Shown: positions 9,530 to 18,068 of the stretch, in pieces
Layout of the letters: each line of letters opens with the position of its first letter
Numbering within the stretch: position 1 is the first letter of the stretch
Source: Halodesulfovibrio sp.
GTDB lineage: Bacteria > Desulfobacterota > Desulfovibrionia > Desulfovibrionales > Desulfovibrionaceae
Length of the DNA stretch: 64,000 nucleotides
Assembly (NCBI RefSeq): GCF_025210605.1
Contig: NZ_JAOARI010000018.1
Coordinates: 124,001 to 188,000 of the forward strand
Direction of reading: 5' to 3'
The notes under the pieces: model-generated
Seen by the model: the letters and a program-made list of their open reading frames with translations, nothing else
Databases searched by the model: none
Told to the model about the DNA's origin: nothing
Translations under genes and position numbers: made by a program

Positions 9530-10087
9530 AGATACTGTTTTTTATTCAAACAAAACTCATCACACAAGTGCTGACATCCCAAATAAGTTAAAGAAAAAAG
9601 CGGAGACAGAACCCAAATACGTCTTCACAGCAACGCATCATTCTCGAAAATCTACCCTGAGTGTGCTCTGCCTCGTTCAGCACTTGCGATGTAAAGCGCC
9701 GCATACACTGCTAGGAAAAACGCGATCAGGCAAGTTGTTTAGCGTGGCTTTCTAAATTACAAACGTGTGCTGCTATCATCGTTTCTTCTTTAATACGTTA
9801 GTAACAAGGAGTTTGTGTTCTCTTTGCAAGTATCGCCCATCAGCTTCACAATCTTTTTACCTATTGTGCCCACAGATATATCTCGCTAAAAGAATTGACG
9901 AGAACTACAAGCAACCACGTAGATTGTGGATGCTCAAAAACTAATCAGCAAGATTGAGAATAAATTTGCCGAGTGAACATGAAGAAAAGCTCAAGAGAAC
10001 GGCACAGTTCACATAAAACAACTAACGCCTGTTCAATAACGCGCACTATGCAAATTTGTCATCAATCTTAGAACCGGAGACTCCAAG
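9530..10087. other. Intergenic region between two divergent genes, nothing recognised
   Basis: About 560 bases with no plausible reading frame, structured RNA or repeat that I can recognise. It must hold the promoters for the leftward lipoprotein gene and the rightward shikimate-kinase-like gene. Confidence 0.5.
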
Positions 10088-10618
10088 ATGGCAGCTACCA
10101 ACAGCACGGATCACTTTATTCAAGAAAAAGCCGAAGTACAAAATGCAGATGCATCTATAACTTTTGGAAAAAAAACTGAGATCGATACTTTTTCAACCAC
10201 CGATCAACATATATTCCTCATAGGTTTTTCCGGTAGTAAACGCGGAGAGCTGGCAGCACTTCTTGCCCAAAAGCTAACTATGGATGTTCAAGCACCGGAA
10301 GCAATTACTTCTTCAGCAGAACTTGACGCATTGTGCAAAGAAAAAGGCAGCATTATTATTGTGCCGCAATCTGCAATGGGAATTAGTGAAGTGCGTGATG
10401 TGCTGCGTGAAAAAGGCAAGGTTTTTTACCTGATGACAGAGTTATTACACCTTGCACATAATTTAGGGCTTGATGCAGAACAAGGGCGCGAGCAAATTGG
10501 ACCGGACTTTATTGAGCTTGAGCCACATATGCTGGCTTCGCTTCATTTCATTCTGCATGGTTGGAAAGAACCAGAAGATTTAGTTGAAAATGTGCTAGAG
10601 CCTCTTAACCTGTTCTAG
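10088..10618 (+). CDS. Shikimate-kinase-like protein lacking a functional P-loop
   Basis: 176 aa. From residue ~40 the sequence resembles AroK: HIFLIGFSGSKRGELAALLAQKL corresponds to the family N-terminus 'iFLIGfmGsGKsTvGraLA', and later GSIIIVPQSAMGISEVRDVLREKGKVFYL corresponds to the lid-proximal strand-helix 'ggvvl...r..l...g.vVyL'. The Walker A GxxGxGK[ST] is replaced by GFSGSKRG, so the invariant Lys-Ser/Thr pair is missing, and the shikimate-binding aspartate ('D.D' after strand 2) is also not evident. It is therefore probably not a kinase. The start is an ATG with CGGAG upstream. It stands alone between a lipoprotein and a cation exchanger, ending at 10634-10673. Role unknown; regulatory or binding functions are speculation. 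Confidence 0.65.
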   Translation: MAATNSTDHFIQEKAEVQNADASITFGKKTEIDTFSTTDQHIFLIGFSGSKRGELAALLAQKLTMDVQAPEAITSSAELDALCKEKGSIIIVPQSAMGISEVRDVLREKGKVFYLMTELLHLAHNLGLDAEQGREQIGPDFIELEPHMLASLHFILHGWKEPEDLVENVLEPLNLF

Positions 10619-10633
10619 TAGCTTGTTCAAAAG

Positions 10634-10673
10634 AAAAAAGCGGGGAACCCAATAAAGGTCACCCGCTTTTTTT
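10634..10673. terminator. Bidirectional terminator between convergent genes
   Basis: A-run, then an AGCGGG/CCCGCT stem with a long loop, then a T-run. It serves the forward kinase-like gene and the reverse exchanger gene. Confidence 0.75.
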
Positions 10674-10679
10674 ATACAG

Positions 10680-11633
10680 TTACATTGCACCGCGCCATAT
10701 TTCAAATAGCCAACGCCCGATACCAGCAGCAAAGAGTAATGCCCCCTCGCTTCGAGAAATCTTTCCCTGCGTCCGAATAAATATCCACAGCACAGCAACC
10801 ACTACAACGGCAAAAGTCATATTAAGCAGTTCATCCGGCATAATTGCTATCGGTCTAATCAGGGAAGTTATCCCAAGTACTCCAGCAAAGTTGAAGAAGT
10901 CACTGCCAATAAGGTTCCCAAGAATCATGTCATTCTTGCCTTTCACAGAAGCGGAGAGGCACGTCACCAGTTCAGGAAGCGAAGTACCCGCAGCAACAAT
11001 AGTCACGCCGATAAGCCACTCACTCAATCCGAATGCACGAGCAACGCCGGAAGCACCATCAACAACGAACTGGCTGCCGAAGCTTACCGCAAGCAATCCA
11101 ACAGGAAGCAGCAAGTAATCTTTAACCGTAGCTACTTCGCTGTCACTTACCATATCACACAAAGCCGCATCACTTGCTGACGAAGGCTTTTTGCAACGGT
11201 AATACATCCATGCAAGATATCCGACAAAAACAGAGGTAAGAATAACGCCGTCAAATCGTCCCAGCTCGCCGCCGGAAACCATCATGCGGATTAACAGCTC
11301 AACACCAAACAGAATTGGTATGTCACGGGTAATCAACGTCTTGCTACCGGACACACTTTTAATCATGGCAACAGCACCAAGAATAATGCCGAGATTGAAA
11401 ATATTAGAGCCAACAATATTTGCAAAAGAAATTGAAGGAATTCCTTTCAATACAGCAGTCAACGTTACAAGAAATTCCGGCAGGCTGGTTCCCATTGCAA
11501 CAATGGTCAAGCCAATAATAAGTTCTGAAATGCCAAAACGGCGCGCAATGGCAGAAGCCGCATCCACAACCCAGTCAGCTCCTTTCCATAAAAGAAGACC
11601 GCCAGCCAGAAGGTACGCAATGTGTAAAAGCAT
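10680..11633 (-). CDS. Calcium/sodium antiporter (CaCA family, YrbG-like)
   Basis: Inner-membrane exchanger of 317 aa, probably exporting Ca2+ in exchange for Na+. It has the internal duplication of the CaCA family. Alpha-repeat 1 (residues ~35-80) has LTIVAMGTSLPEFLVT and NIVGSNIFNLG; alpha-repeat 2 (~200-250) has VTIVAAGTSLPELVTCL and NLIGSDFFNFAG. The GTSLPE acidic residues and the GSN/GSD motifs are the cation-coordinating residues. About ten hydrophobic segments are visible, with an odd cytosolic stretch rich in Cys, Lys and Ser (residues ~145-165) between the two halves. The start ATG at 11633 has AGGTAG upstream. Single-gene unit. Confidence 0.93.
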   Translation of the reverse strand: MLLHIAYLLAGGLLLWKGADWVVDAASAIARRFGISELIIGLTIVAMGTSLPEFLVTLTAVLKGIPSISFANIVGSNIFNLGIILGAVAMIKSVSGSKTLITRDIPILFGVELLIRMMVSGGELGRFDGVILTSVFVGYLAWMYYRCKKPSSASDAALCDMVSDSEVATVKDYLLLPVGLLAVSFGSQFVVDGASGVARAFGLSEWLIGVTIVAAGTSLPELVTCLSASVKGKNDMILGNLIGSDFFNFAGVLGITSLIRPIAIMPDELLNMTFAVVVVAVLWIFIRTQGKISRSEGALLFAAGIGRWLFEIWRGAM

Positions 11634-11832
11634 GAAGCTACCTGATTAAAAAGTTATTGTGCATAGTCAAAGTACGTTGAGACACAGTCTTTAGAAAGGG
11701 CTGATGTAAGATGTGTTCCACTCATTGTCTAGGGCTTGTTTGCAATTCTATAGAGTATAGAAACTTGATGAAAAAACTCTACAGGCATATTCTTTATCAC
11801 AACTCAGTTAACTCTACGTAAAAGGATAAATC

Positions 11833-12132
11833 ATGTCTGTGATAGCAGAACTTTCTATTTTTCCGATGGATAAAGGAGTCAGCATGAGTCCCTACGTGGC
11901 TCGCGTTGTCACTGTCATAAAACAAAGTGGACTCGCCTACGACTTTGGACCAATGGGCACTACCATTGAAGGTGAATGGGATGAAGTAATGGGGACAGTC
12001 TCAGCATGCTACAAAGAACTGGAGCAGGACTGTGACCGCATCTACCTGACACTTAAAGTAGATGCACGCAAAGGCAGAGTAAACGGCTTGAAGGGCAAAA
12101 CGGATTCAGTAGCCGCCAAGCTTGAAAAATAA
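11833..12132 (+). CDS. Thiamine-binding / MTH1187-family protein (DUF77)
   Basis: A 99-aa ferredoxin-like-fold protein of the UPF0045/DUF77 family, some members of which bind thiamine or its hydroxymethylpyrimidine part. Characteristic features are the N-terminal AELSIFPMDKGVSMSPYVARVV strand-helix, the central YDFGPMGTTIEGEWDEV and the C-terminal RIYLTLKVDARKG strand. Start ATG with AAAGGA upstream. No thiamine gene lies beside it and the 200-base leader shows no TPP riboswitch, so the thiamine link rests on the family alone. Confidence 0.85.
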   Translation: MSVIAELSIFPMDKGVSMSPYVARVVTVIKQSGLAYDFGPMGTTIEGEWDEVMGTVSACYKELEQDCDRIYLTLKVDARKGRVNGLKGKTDSVAAKLEK

Positions 12133-12136
12133 AATA

Positions 12137-12170
12137 CCCGGTACGCTTGAACAACTTCAAGCGTACCGGG
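12137..12170. terminator. 15-bp perfect hairpin between convergent genes, likely terminator for the MATE gene
   Basis: The stem CCCGGTACGCTTGAA / TTCAAGCGTACCGGG is perfect with a CAAC tetraloop. On the minus strand it is followed by TATTTTATTTTT, so it most likely ends the leftward MATE transcript. Forward of it the tract is weak, so it ends the DUF77 transcript only imperfectly. Confidence 0.75.
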
Positions 12171-12180
12171 CTATAAGCTC

Positions 12181-13575
12181 TTATACAGGCTCTGTTTCTA
12201 TGACTTCTATGTGTTCCCATTTTCCCGAACGGAAACGCAGGAACGCAGTAAGCGCAAGAATACAGACATATACAATCAGCATCGCCCACAGTGTATGCAA
12301 GCCAGCATCAAAGAAGAAGCGACCCGCTACTACAGGTACACCAAGGCAGAGCGTTGCACACAGCGCCATTGCCCGCATAACAAACATCGTGTCCCCTGCA
12401 CCCTTCAATGCACCAAAAAAGATAAGTGCAACAGAATCCTGAAGACAGAAGAACGCTACGTACGCAAGCAACACCTGACACGTTGACTGAATTGCGGCAA
12501 ACTGCTCAGCAGGAATCCCTTCCGGTCTGAACAGCGCTGTCAGCTCATATGGGAAGAGCAAGAAGATTGCAGCAAAAGTTCCCATCCAGAGCATGGCAAT
12601 ATGCAAAACATTGCGCGCTGCCACACGAGCCTTTGCAACATCTTTTCCGCCCATTGCCTGACCAACTAAAATGGAAGCAGCAATATTCAGTCCTACTACA
12701 GGTAGAAATGCCAGAGAGTTAATGGACAACACAATATTAGAAGCAGCAAGTTCCACTTCGCCAATTCGTCCAACAACCATAATAAAGACTGTAAATGCAA
12801 AGATATCGAAGAAGTTATTCAGACCACTTGGAATACCAAAGCGCATCATTCGCATAAACAGCTTTGCATTAAAATGCCATGCACGTTTTACATGATACGT
12901 AACATCATTTTGTGGTGTAAATACCAGCCACGCATACATAATAAGCTGCATGCCCCACGAAGAGACCGTTGCCAGCGCTGCACCCGCTATACCTAATTCC
13001 GGAAAAATCCACACACCATTAATCAGCATGTAATCAAGTGGAATATTGATAAGGACAGCAATAATATTCACAATCATGTTGGGACGAGTTTTCCCAAGCC
13101 CTGTGAAAAAGCAACCTATAGCGTTTGCAATAATTGCGAAGCCAGTTCCCAGAGTCAAAATAGAGAAGTACGTCACTTCCTCTTTTTGCACTTCGGGAGC
13201 ATGCCCAACAAAAGCAAAAAACGGCTCTGCAACAAATACAAGCATCGCGATGGCTATCCATGCGAAGCAACAAAAATATATTGCCTGCCACACAGCTGAG
13301 CCAATTTTATCAAACTTACATGCACCGTAATACTGTGCAATAAATACTGAGCTGTACGAAGCAATACCCAGAGCAAAAAGCAAAAACACAAAGTTCGCCA
13401 TCGCTGCCGGTAATGCAGCTGCAATGGATATCAGTGAGTAATTACTCAAAAAGATTCTGTCCGTGAACTCCATTGTTGTTGATGAGCCAAGGCTTACAAC
13501 TAAAGGAAGTCCCACGTTGAGGGCATCGCGATACCCGAAAGGTTCGTTCCAGCGTTTTTTTAAACGGGATAGCAT
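12181..13575 (-). CDS. MATE family efflux transporter (NorM/DinF type)
   Basis: Multidrug/toxin extruder, 464 aa, about twelve membrane segments in two six-helix halves, driven by Na+ or H+. The N-terminus (RWNEPFGYRDALNVGLPLVVSLGSSTTMEFTDRIFLSNYS) and the repeat-half motif (VGLNIAASILVGQAMGGKDVAKARVAARNVL) are typical. The start ATG at 13575 is preceded by AGGAGA at 6-nt spacing; an in-frame ATG at 13620 lacks such a site. The upstream spacer carries paired inverted repeats that may be an operator (see 13697-13805). Substrate unknown. Confidence 0.92.
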   Translation of the reverse strand: MLSRLKKRWNEPFGYRDALNVGLPLVVSLGSSTTMEFTDRIFLSNYSLISIAAALPAAMANFVFLLFALGIASYSSVFIAQYYGACKFDKIGSAVWQAIYFCCFAWIAIAMLVFVAEPFFAFVGHAPEVQKEEVTYFSILTLGTGFAIIANAIGCFFTGLGKTRPNMIVNIIAVLINIPLDYMLINGVWIFPELGIAGAALATVSSWGMQLIMYAWLVFTPQNDVTYHVKRAWHFNAKLFMRMMRFGIPSGLNNFFDIFAFTVFIMVVGRIGEVELAASNIVLSINSLAFLPVVGLNIAASILVGQAMGGKDVAKARVAARNVLHIAMLWMGTFAAIFLLFPYELTALFRPEGIPAEQFAAIQSTCQVLLAYVAFFCLQDSVALIFFGALKGAGDTMFVMRAMALCATLCLGVPVVAGRFFFDAGLHTLWAMLIVYVCILALTAFLRFRSGKWEHIEVIETEPV

Positions 13576-13696
13576 CAATTTCTCCTGAGGTAATCCCCTG
13601 ACGGCATACTCGATAACCAAAATCTGTAGCCGACAGGACGTTAATAAAACTGTGTTGTGCCCCGCTTACACGGGCGTTAAAATAATCACAACTGTT

Positions 13697-13805
13697 TATT
13701 ATTGAACTGTATTAATTGTACATTCAATAATACCGACTAGACTGTAACAACGTTACCGCCTGCTTAAATCAATAAAAATTGAAGTGACTAAATCAATTTT
13801 CATTG
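13697..13805. promoter_or_regulatory. Two inverted repeats upstream of the MATE gene, candidate operator region
   Basis: The first is TATTATTGAA (13697-13706) mirrored exactly by TTCAATAATA (13723-13732) across a 16-base centre that includes TGTA. The second is a TCAATAAAAATTGA / TCAATTTTCATTGA pair between ~13767 and 13805 with a few mismatches. Both share a TTCAAT core, which suggests one dimeric regulator binding twice. The neighbouring genes are the leftward MATE pump and the rightward GT-C-like gene; no regulator gene is adjacent. Confidence 0.4.
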
Positions 13806-14049
13806 AAATAAGAAGCAACCTTCTACGCAACCAATTTTATTTTTACAAGAAAAACCTTCATAAAAAACTTTATCCTTTAAGCACAGCACCTTACTCACTA
13901 TAATCAGGTACATTTTCTAATTACCTTTATGCATATGCATTTTAACCCTAGTATTTTCTTGAGTTTCTCATCCAATCAAGCTTATTTTATGCTAACTTTG
14001 AATGCACACCCTAGTTTTTTTGAAGCTACTCAAACATACAGGATATATC

Positions 14050-16623
14050 ATGAGCGACTTTTCTGATTCCTCAAAGTCACAAAAAAAAACGAAGCCTACC
14101 GAAGAACAGCCAACTGGAGCTGAACAACAGGACGCTATCGATACTCCTTTAGAACAGGAAGAACATACTGACACCGAACCTGTCCTTTCTGAAGAATCTA
14201 CCACTACGAACGCACCTTCTGAAAAAGAAATTACTGCCGCTTCTCCAATAGAACAGGATAATCAGCCGGAACAGGCAGATGAAGCACCGCAAGCTGATAC
14301 ACCTGCTGAAGCTGAAAAGACTGATGACATGCAATCGCATGAAAGCTCAGAAGAAACAGTTGATGCTGAAGTTGTATCAGCACCAAAAGATGCTCAAGAA
14401 AATGAAGCGACCTCTTCAGAAGAACCCAGTGCAGCACTTAGTGTAGAAAAAGATGATGATGTACATGACACCGATGACGAACTTATCGGTGCAGCAGCTT
14501 CTAAACTCAGCAGTAGGTTCGGAAAAAAAAGCAATGAGCCTGCCCAACCAGAGGCAGAAACTGTTGAATCGAAAGAAACACCGCCTATGCACGGCACTGT
14601 CTCAGCAGAAGTTCCACCAAAAAGAAAACCTGCCAAAAAGAAAAAAGAGAAAAAGCCCAAAGAACCACTTCCAGATGTTGCTCCTGAAAGTAAAATTCTC
14701 AACACTCTTTCTCTTATTCCAATTTTACCACTTCTAATTTTTGCAGCGTTGCAAGGTGGAGTAGCTCTCTTCTTCCGTGAATTGTGGCCATTACAGGAAG
14801 TTCAAACAGTAGCGGTTGTTCAAGATACCCTAGCCGCTTCAAACTGGCTCACCCCAATACTGGACGGCGCTCCTTACAGTAGCGCTATGCCGCTGTATTA
14901 CTGGTTCAGCAGCATTATTGCTCTGATTCCAGATATTCCAATAAATTTTGCAATTAAAGCCAGCACGGTCATCAGTAGTGTACTGTTTGTACTTTCTACG
15001 TACCTCTTTGCCCGCGCCGCAGGTGTTTCTAAAAAAACAGGTCTTGCAGCCGGTATGTTGACCATGAGTGCTGTTATTCCAGCTGTTACAATACAGCTGA
15101 ACGGCATGGAAACCCTATTTGCCGCTCTGGTAACGTTCTCGCATGCAGCCTTTGTTATGGGTTGGAAACAACAGCGATCTTACTTCTGGCTTGCTGCCGG
15201 ATTCATCTGTGCAGCAGCGGCAACATTAACAGCTGGATTCCCCGGACTGTTTATTCCGCTTTTCTCTATTCTTTTCATCTCCTGCTGGCGCAAGCGTCCT
15301 ACCAGATTCGGCGAATGGGATGTTGCAGGTGGATTCGGCGTATATCTCATTATTGTACTCAGCTGGTTTGCGTACGTATACTTTGCAGTTCAGCCGGAAT
15401 ACTTGCTCAATCTGGTACCAAACGTACTGGCAGCACCATTTAAAGGTGCACTCGCGCATCTTCCATACTGGTGGCATATGCTCAGCATACTCCCACTTAT
15501 TTTACTGCCTTGGTTAGTGGTAGTACTTGTACTTCCATGGACAAAAATTGCCAGCATCTCTCTGTACAAAAACATTCTGGCAACGCGAAATCCTGAAAAT
15601 ATCGGTACTGCCTACTTGTGGCTTTCTGCGGTAATAACATGTGCAATGTACTGCTTCCTTGACTACATGACACCTGTATGGCTGCTTGTGCTGCTGCCGC
15701 AACTTGCAATTCTAGCCGCACGCGCCATCAAAAACTTTTCACCACTGCGCAATACAATTTTTTACCGACTTATTGCACTCGTCTTTTTTGCAGCAGGTAT
15801 TACACTGATCGGTCTTGTTAACTTCACCCAGTTTATTCCATTTGAAATCAATGGCTGGATGTACCTTTCTGCAATCATGCTCGCTACTGCGGGAATATTC
15901 TGGCTCCGCGCACCGTGGAACAGCAGACTCGGCACAGTGGGTCTTGCACTTGCTGTCACAATTCTCCTCCAGCCGGTATTCATTATGTCAGCTTCTACAA
16001 TCAACGAAGCCATCTCTGCAAAAGATATTTCCATGACTATGGAAGAATACGCAGAAAAGAACTTTGCGCCGGTTGTGTATAATGCTGACCCTGCCCCGTT
16101 TGCTTACTTTGTAAGAAAACCTGTCAAACATGCTTTTGATCTGCACACACTCAGCACAATTTTAAACACAAACAAAGATGTTGTTATCATAATGAGCGCA
16201 ACAGATTGGGATAACTGGCTCACAAAACCGGAAACACTTAAGCTCGTCGACACACAGCACACTCCTATACCACACCTCGGAAAAGGATTTATTCTTGCGA
16301 TTCAGGAAAAAAGTGCAGGAAACTATCGACCGGAGCCTCAAGTACAACCGGAAGAAGAACCTTCTGTAAACGAGCCAGAAACACCTCCTGCAACAGAGGA
16401 ACAGCCTGCGTCTCCTGCTGAAGAAGAGCCTGCCACAGACTCTCCGCAGACAGATAATGAAGACGAGCCAGCCCCTCTCAAGCGACCGATTTTAGAGGAA
16501 ACTACAACAGCAGAATCAACCGAAACCGCTCCTGAACCGGAAACTGATGAGCCAGCACAAGTTGAGCAAGTGTCTCAGGTAGCGCAGCCTGCACCTGTGA
16601 CTCAAGAACCGGTCACCGAATAA
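14050..16623 (+). CDS. GT-C-like (ArnT/PMT-type) membrane glycosyltransferase homologue with long acidic tails
   Basis: 857 aa. Residues 1-210 are a low-complexity Glu/Asp/Pro/Ser/Thr-rich cytoplasmic-looking tail ending in a Lys-rich patch (KRKPAKKKKEKKPKEP). Residues ~212-650 hold about twelve membrane helices. The first loop resembles the ArnT/PMT donor-acceptor loop: LWPLQEVQTVAVVQ, then WLTPILDGAPYSSAMPLYYW where ArnT has 'DEarYa...GdwltPrlnGepyfeKPPLlYW'. The conserved Asp of the DE pair is Gln and the KPP motif is lost. After a small soluble domain, residues ~755-857 form a second Pro/Glu-rich tail. The start at 14050 is used because AGGA precedes it at 8 nt; an in-frame ATG at 14002 lacks a ribosome site. 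Substrate unknown. It may transfer polyprenyl-linked sugar, or may be inactive. Confidence 0.7.
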   Translation: MSDFSDSSKSQKKTKPTEEQPTGAEQQDAIDTPLEQEEHTDTEPVLSEESTTTNAPSEKEITAASPIEQDNQPEQADEAPQADTPAEAEKTDDMQSHESSEETVDAEVVSAPKDAQENEATSSEEPSAALSVEKDDDVHDTDDELIGAAASKLSSRFGKKSNEPAQPEAETVESKETPPMHGTVSAEVPPKRKPAKKKKEKKPKEPLPDVAPESKILNTLSLIPILPLLIFAALQGGVALFFRELWPLQEVQTVAVVQDTLAASNWLTPILDGAPYSSAMPLYYWFSSIIALIPDIPINFAIKASTVISSVLFVLSTYLFARAAGVSKKTGLAAGMLTMSAVIPAVTIQLNGMETLFAALVTFSHAAFVMGWKQQRSYFWLAAGFICAAAATLTAGFPGLFIPLFSILFISCWRKRPTRFGEWDVAGGFGVYLIIVLSWFAYVYFAVQPEYLLNLVPNVLAAPFKGALAHLPYWWHMLSILPLILLPWLVVVLVLPWTKIASISLYKNILATRNPENIGTAYLWLSAVITCAMYCFLDYMTPVWLLVLLPQLAILAARAIKNFSPLRNTIFYRLIALVFFAAGITLIGLVNFTQFIPFEINGWMYLSAIMLATAGIFWLRAPWNSRLGTVGLALAVTILLQPVFIMSASTINEAISAKDISMTMEEYAEKNFAPVVYNADPAPFAYFVRKPVKHAFDLHTLSTILNTNKDVVIIMSATDWDNWLTKPETLKLVDTQHTPIPHLGKGFILAIQEKSAGNYRPEPQVQPEEEPSVNEPETPPATEEQPASPAEEEPATDSPQTDNEDEPAPLKRPILEETTTAESTETAPEPETDEPAQVEQVSQVAQPAPVTQEPVTE

Positions 16624-16642
16624 TCGCGATCTTCACAAACAA

Positions 16643-16680
16643 AAAAACGCTCTTCACATGCTGTGAAGAGCGTTTTTTTT
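16643..16680. terminator. Bidirectional terminator between the GT-C-like gene and fxsA
   Basis: Perfect 12-bp stem ACGCTCTTCACA / TGTGAAGAGCGT with a TGC loop, A-run before and T-run after, placed between convergent genes. Confidence 0.92.
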
Positions 16681-16691
16681 AATTTAGCAAC

Positions 16692-17225
16692 TTACTTTTT
16701 TTCTTCTTCAACTGGCTCACAGTCAATCACTATTGCCTGTCGAGGAGTTTGTTCTGCATCATTTTTAATTTCGCTATAAATGGTCTGCTCGTCTTTCTGC
16801 TGACCACCTGAGGAATGCCATGTGTAATACGTGAACCCTGCATGATTTTGCGCTCCGCCCTGTATAGTGGCAGCACTGAACTGCTTACGCAGCCAGCGGG
16901 CAAATGGTTTACGGGTTACCGGAAGCAACAAGGCAAGACCTGCAAAATCTGTAATAAAACCAGGAGTAAGCAACAGCAAGCCTGCAATAAGAATAAGCAA
17001 TCCTTCTACCATTTCATCAGCAGGCATAGCCCCTTCGTTCAAAGACTGCCGTACCTTCTGCATGGTGTGAAAACCTTCCATGCGTGCAAGCCATGCCCCT
17101 GCAATCCCTGTAAGAACTACAATCCCGATAGTAGGAAGCCCGCCAATAACGGAGCCTACTGAAACAAGCATGTATAATTCAAGAATCGGGATGAGAGTAA
17201 ACAGTAAAAATAATCTTCCAAACAT
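16692..17225 (-). CDS. fxsA: FxsA family cytoplasmic-membrane protein
   Basis: 177 aa with the FxsA layout: an N-terminal hydrophobic pair (FGRLFLLFTLIPILELYMLVSVGSVIGG...), the amphipathic ARMEGFHTMQKVRQSL segment, then DEMVEGLLILIAGLLLLTPGFITDFAGLALLLP. E. coli FxsA interferes with phage F exclusion; the general role is unknown. The C-terminal ~55 residues are hydrophilic and acidic, rich in Gln and Glu. The ATG at 17225 is preferred (AAGGGC upstream, family-like N-terminus) over an upstream in-frame ATG at 17282. Confidence 0.9.
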   Translation of the reverse strand: MFGRLFLLFTLIPILELYMLVSVGSVIGGLPTIGIVVLTGIAGAWLARMEGFHTMQKVRQSLNEGAMPADEMVEGLLILIAGLLLLTPGFITDFAGLALLLPVTRKPFARWLRKQFSAATIQGGAQNHAGFTYYTWHSSGGQQKDEQTIYSEIKNDAEQTPRQAIVIDCEPVEEEKK

Positions 17226-17282
17226 ATTGTTGTGCCCTTCATATTCTAAGCAATCTATCCGTACCTTTTTAAAACTAGTCAT

Positions 17283-17595
17283 CCTGAACGAGATGACAAG
17301 TGTTTTTATGGTACATCCCCACCGCTAGAGTGCCATACACCCAATACACAATAAATAATGCAGAAGTCACCACCACTTACTGCATAGCACATGATCCATG
17401 TGTATTTCGGGTGAAAACTGGTACAGTATGTACAGCAACGCACTATAAAAAAATATCTGAATCAACGAGAATCATCTGGAGTGTAGAGTTCACTATCTGC
17501 GGTAATTAGTAAAGAAACTAATTAAGAAATGGCTCTTTATGACAGTAAAAATAAATTTTTTCTCAAAAAAGCAAGGAGTAGGTGTGCTTCTAGGT
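17283..17595. other. Intergenic region, nothing recognised
   Basis: About 310 bases upstream of fxsA and beyond the end of rpmB. No coding frame with a ribosome site and no RNA fold seen apart from the terminator immediately to the right. Confidence 0.5.
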
Positions 17596-17632
17596 AAAAA
17601 AAAATCTCACCATTACTGGTGAGATTTTTTCT
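17596..17632 (-). terminator. Terminator of rpmB
   Basis: Arms AAAAATCTCACCA / TGGTGAGATTTTT around a short loop, with A-run and T-run on either side. On the minus strand it follows the rpmB stop codon by about 30 bases. Confidence 0.88.
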
Positions 17633-17661
17633 TTTCTTGTCCAACTGGATCGCCGAAAAGC

Positions 17662-17871
17662 TTAAGCACTCTTAGTTGCTACAGGCTTCACAACAGCGCC
17701 AGAGCGCAGACAACGGGTGCAAACATTGATAGCTTTTACCTGACCGTTAGGGAACTGATGACGAACTCGCTGAAGGTTAGGCAGGAAGCGACGTTTGGTT
17801 TTGATGTGTGAGTGAGAAACATTGTTACCCACCTGTGGGCCTTTACCGCAAATAGCACATTCTTTAGCCAT
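17662..17871 (-). CDS. rpmB: 50S ribosomal protein L28
   Basis: 69-aa ribosomal protein with the L28 signature: N-terminal [21 protein letters not shown] and C-terminal [18 protein letters not shown]. The Cys pairs CAIC and CTRC indicate the zinc-binding form of L28. The start ATG at 17871 has GGAGA 6 nt upstream; the reading frame runs on beyond it but without a ribosome site. Transcribed divergently from the YceD-rpmF-fab block; a TATAAT -10 element on the minus strand lies at 17984-17979. Confidence 0.97.
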   Translation of the reverse strand: MAKECAICGKGPQVGNNVSHSHIKTKRRFLPNLQRVRHQFPNGQVKAINVCTRCLRSGAVVKPVATKSA

Positions 17872-17978
17872 GGCGATTCTCCGTATATTTAAAGAAAAAA
17901 ATTTATTACTTTGATTTCTACGCGAGGGGAATTTTTTAAAAAATGTTCGCCCGCCCACGCAAGCAAAGAGATGGGTGT

Positions 17979-18005
17979 ATTATACCCTCAGTACAAAAAA
18001 GGCAA
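17979..18005 (-). promoter_or_regulatory. Probable sigma-70 promoter of rpmB
   Basis: Minus-strand TATAAT at 17984-17979, with TTGCCT at 18005-18000 as a -35 at a short 15-base spacing. It lies about 110 bases upstream of the rpmB start. Confidence 0.45.
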
Positions 18006-18013
18006 CCCTTTTC

Positions 18014-18041
18014 TTGACAAACAAACACTCTCGCATGTAGA
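18014..18041 (+). promoter_or_regulatory. Probable sigma-70 promoter of the YceD-rpmF-fab block
   Basis: TTGACA at 18014-18019 and TGTAGA at 18036-18041 with 16-base spacing, 28 bases before the YceD start codon. It is divergent from the rpmB promoter. Confidence 0.5.
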
Positions 18042-18068
18042 AATCCCCTTCCGCAAGAGGACATCAAT

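Noticed and set aside
11650..11832. TPP riboswitch before the DUF77 gene
   Set aside because: The conserved CUGAGA and related elements are not seen in the leader.
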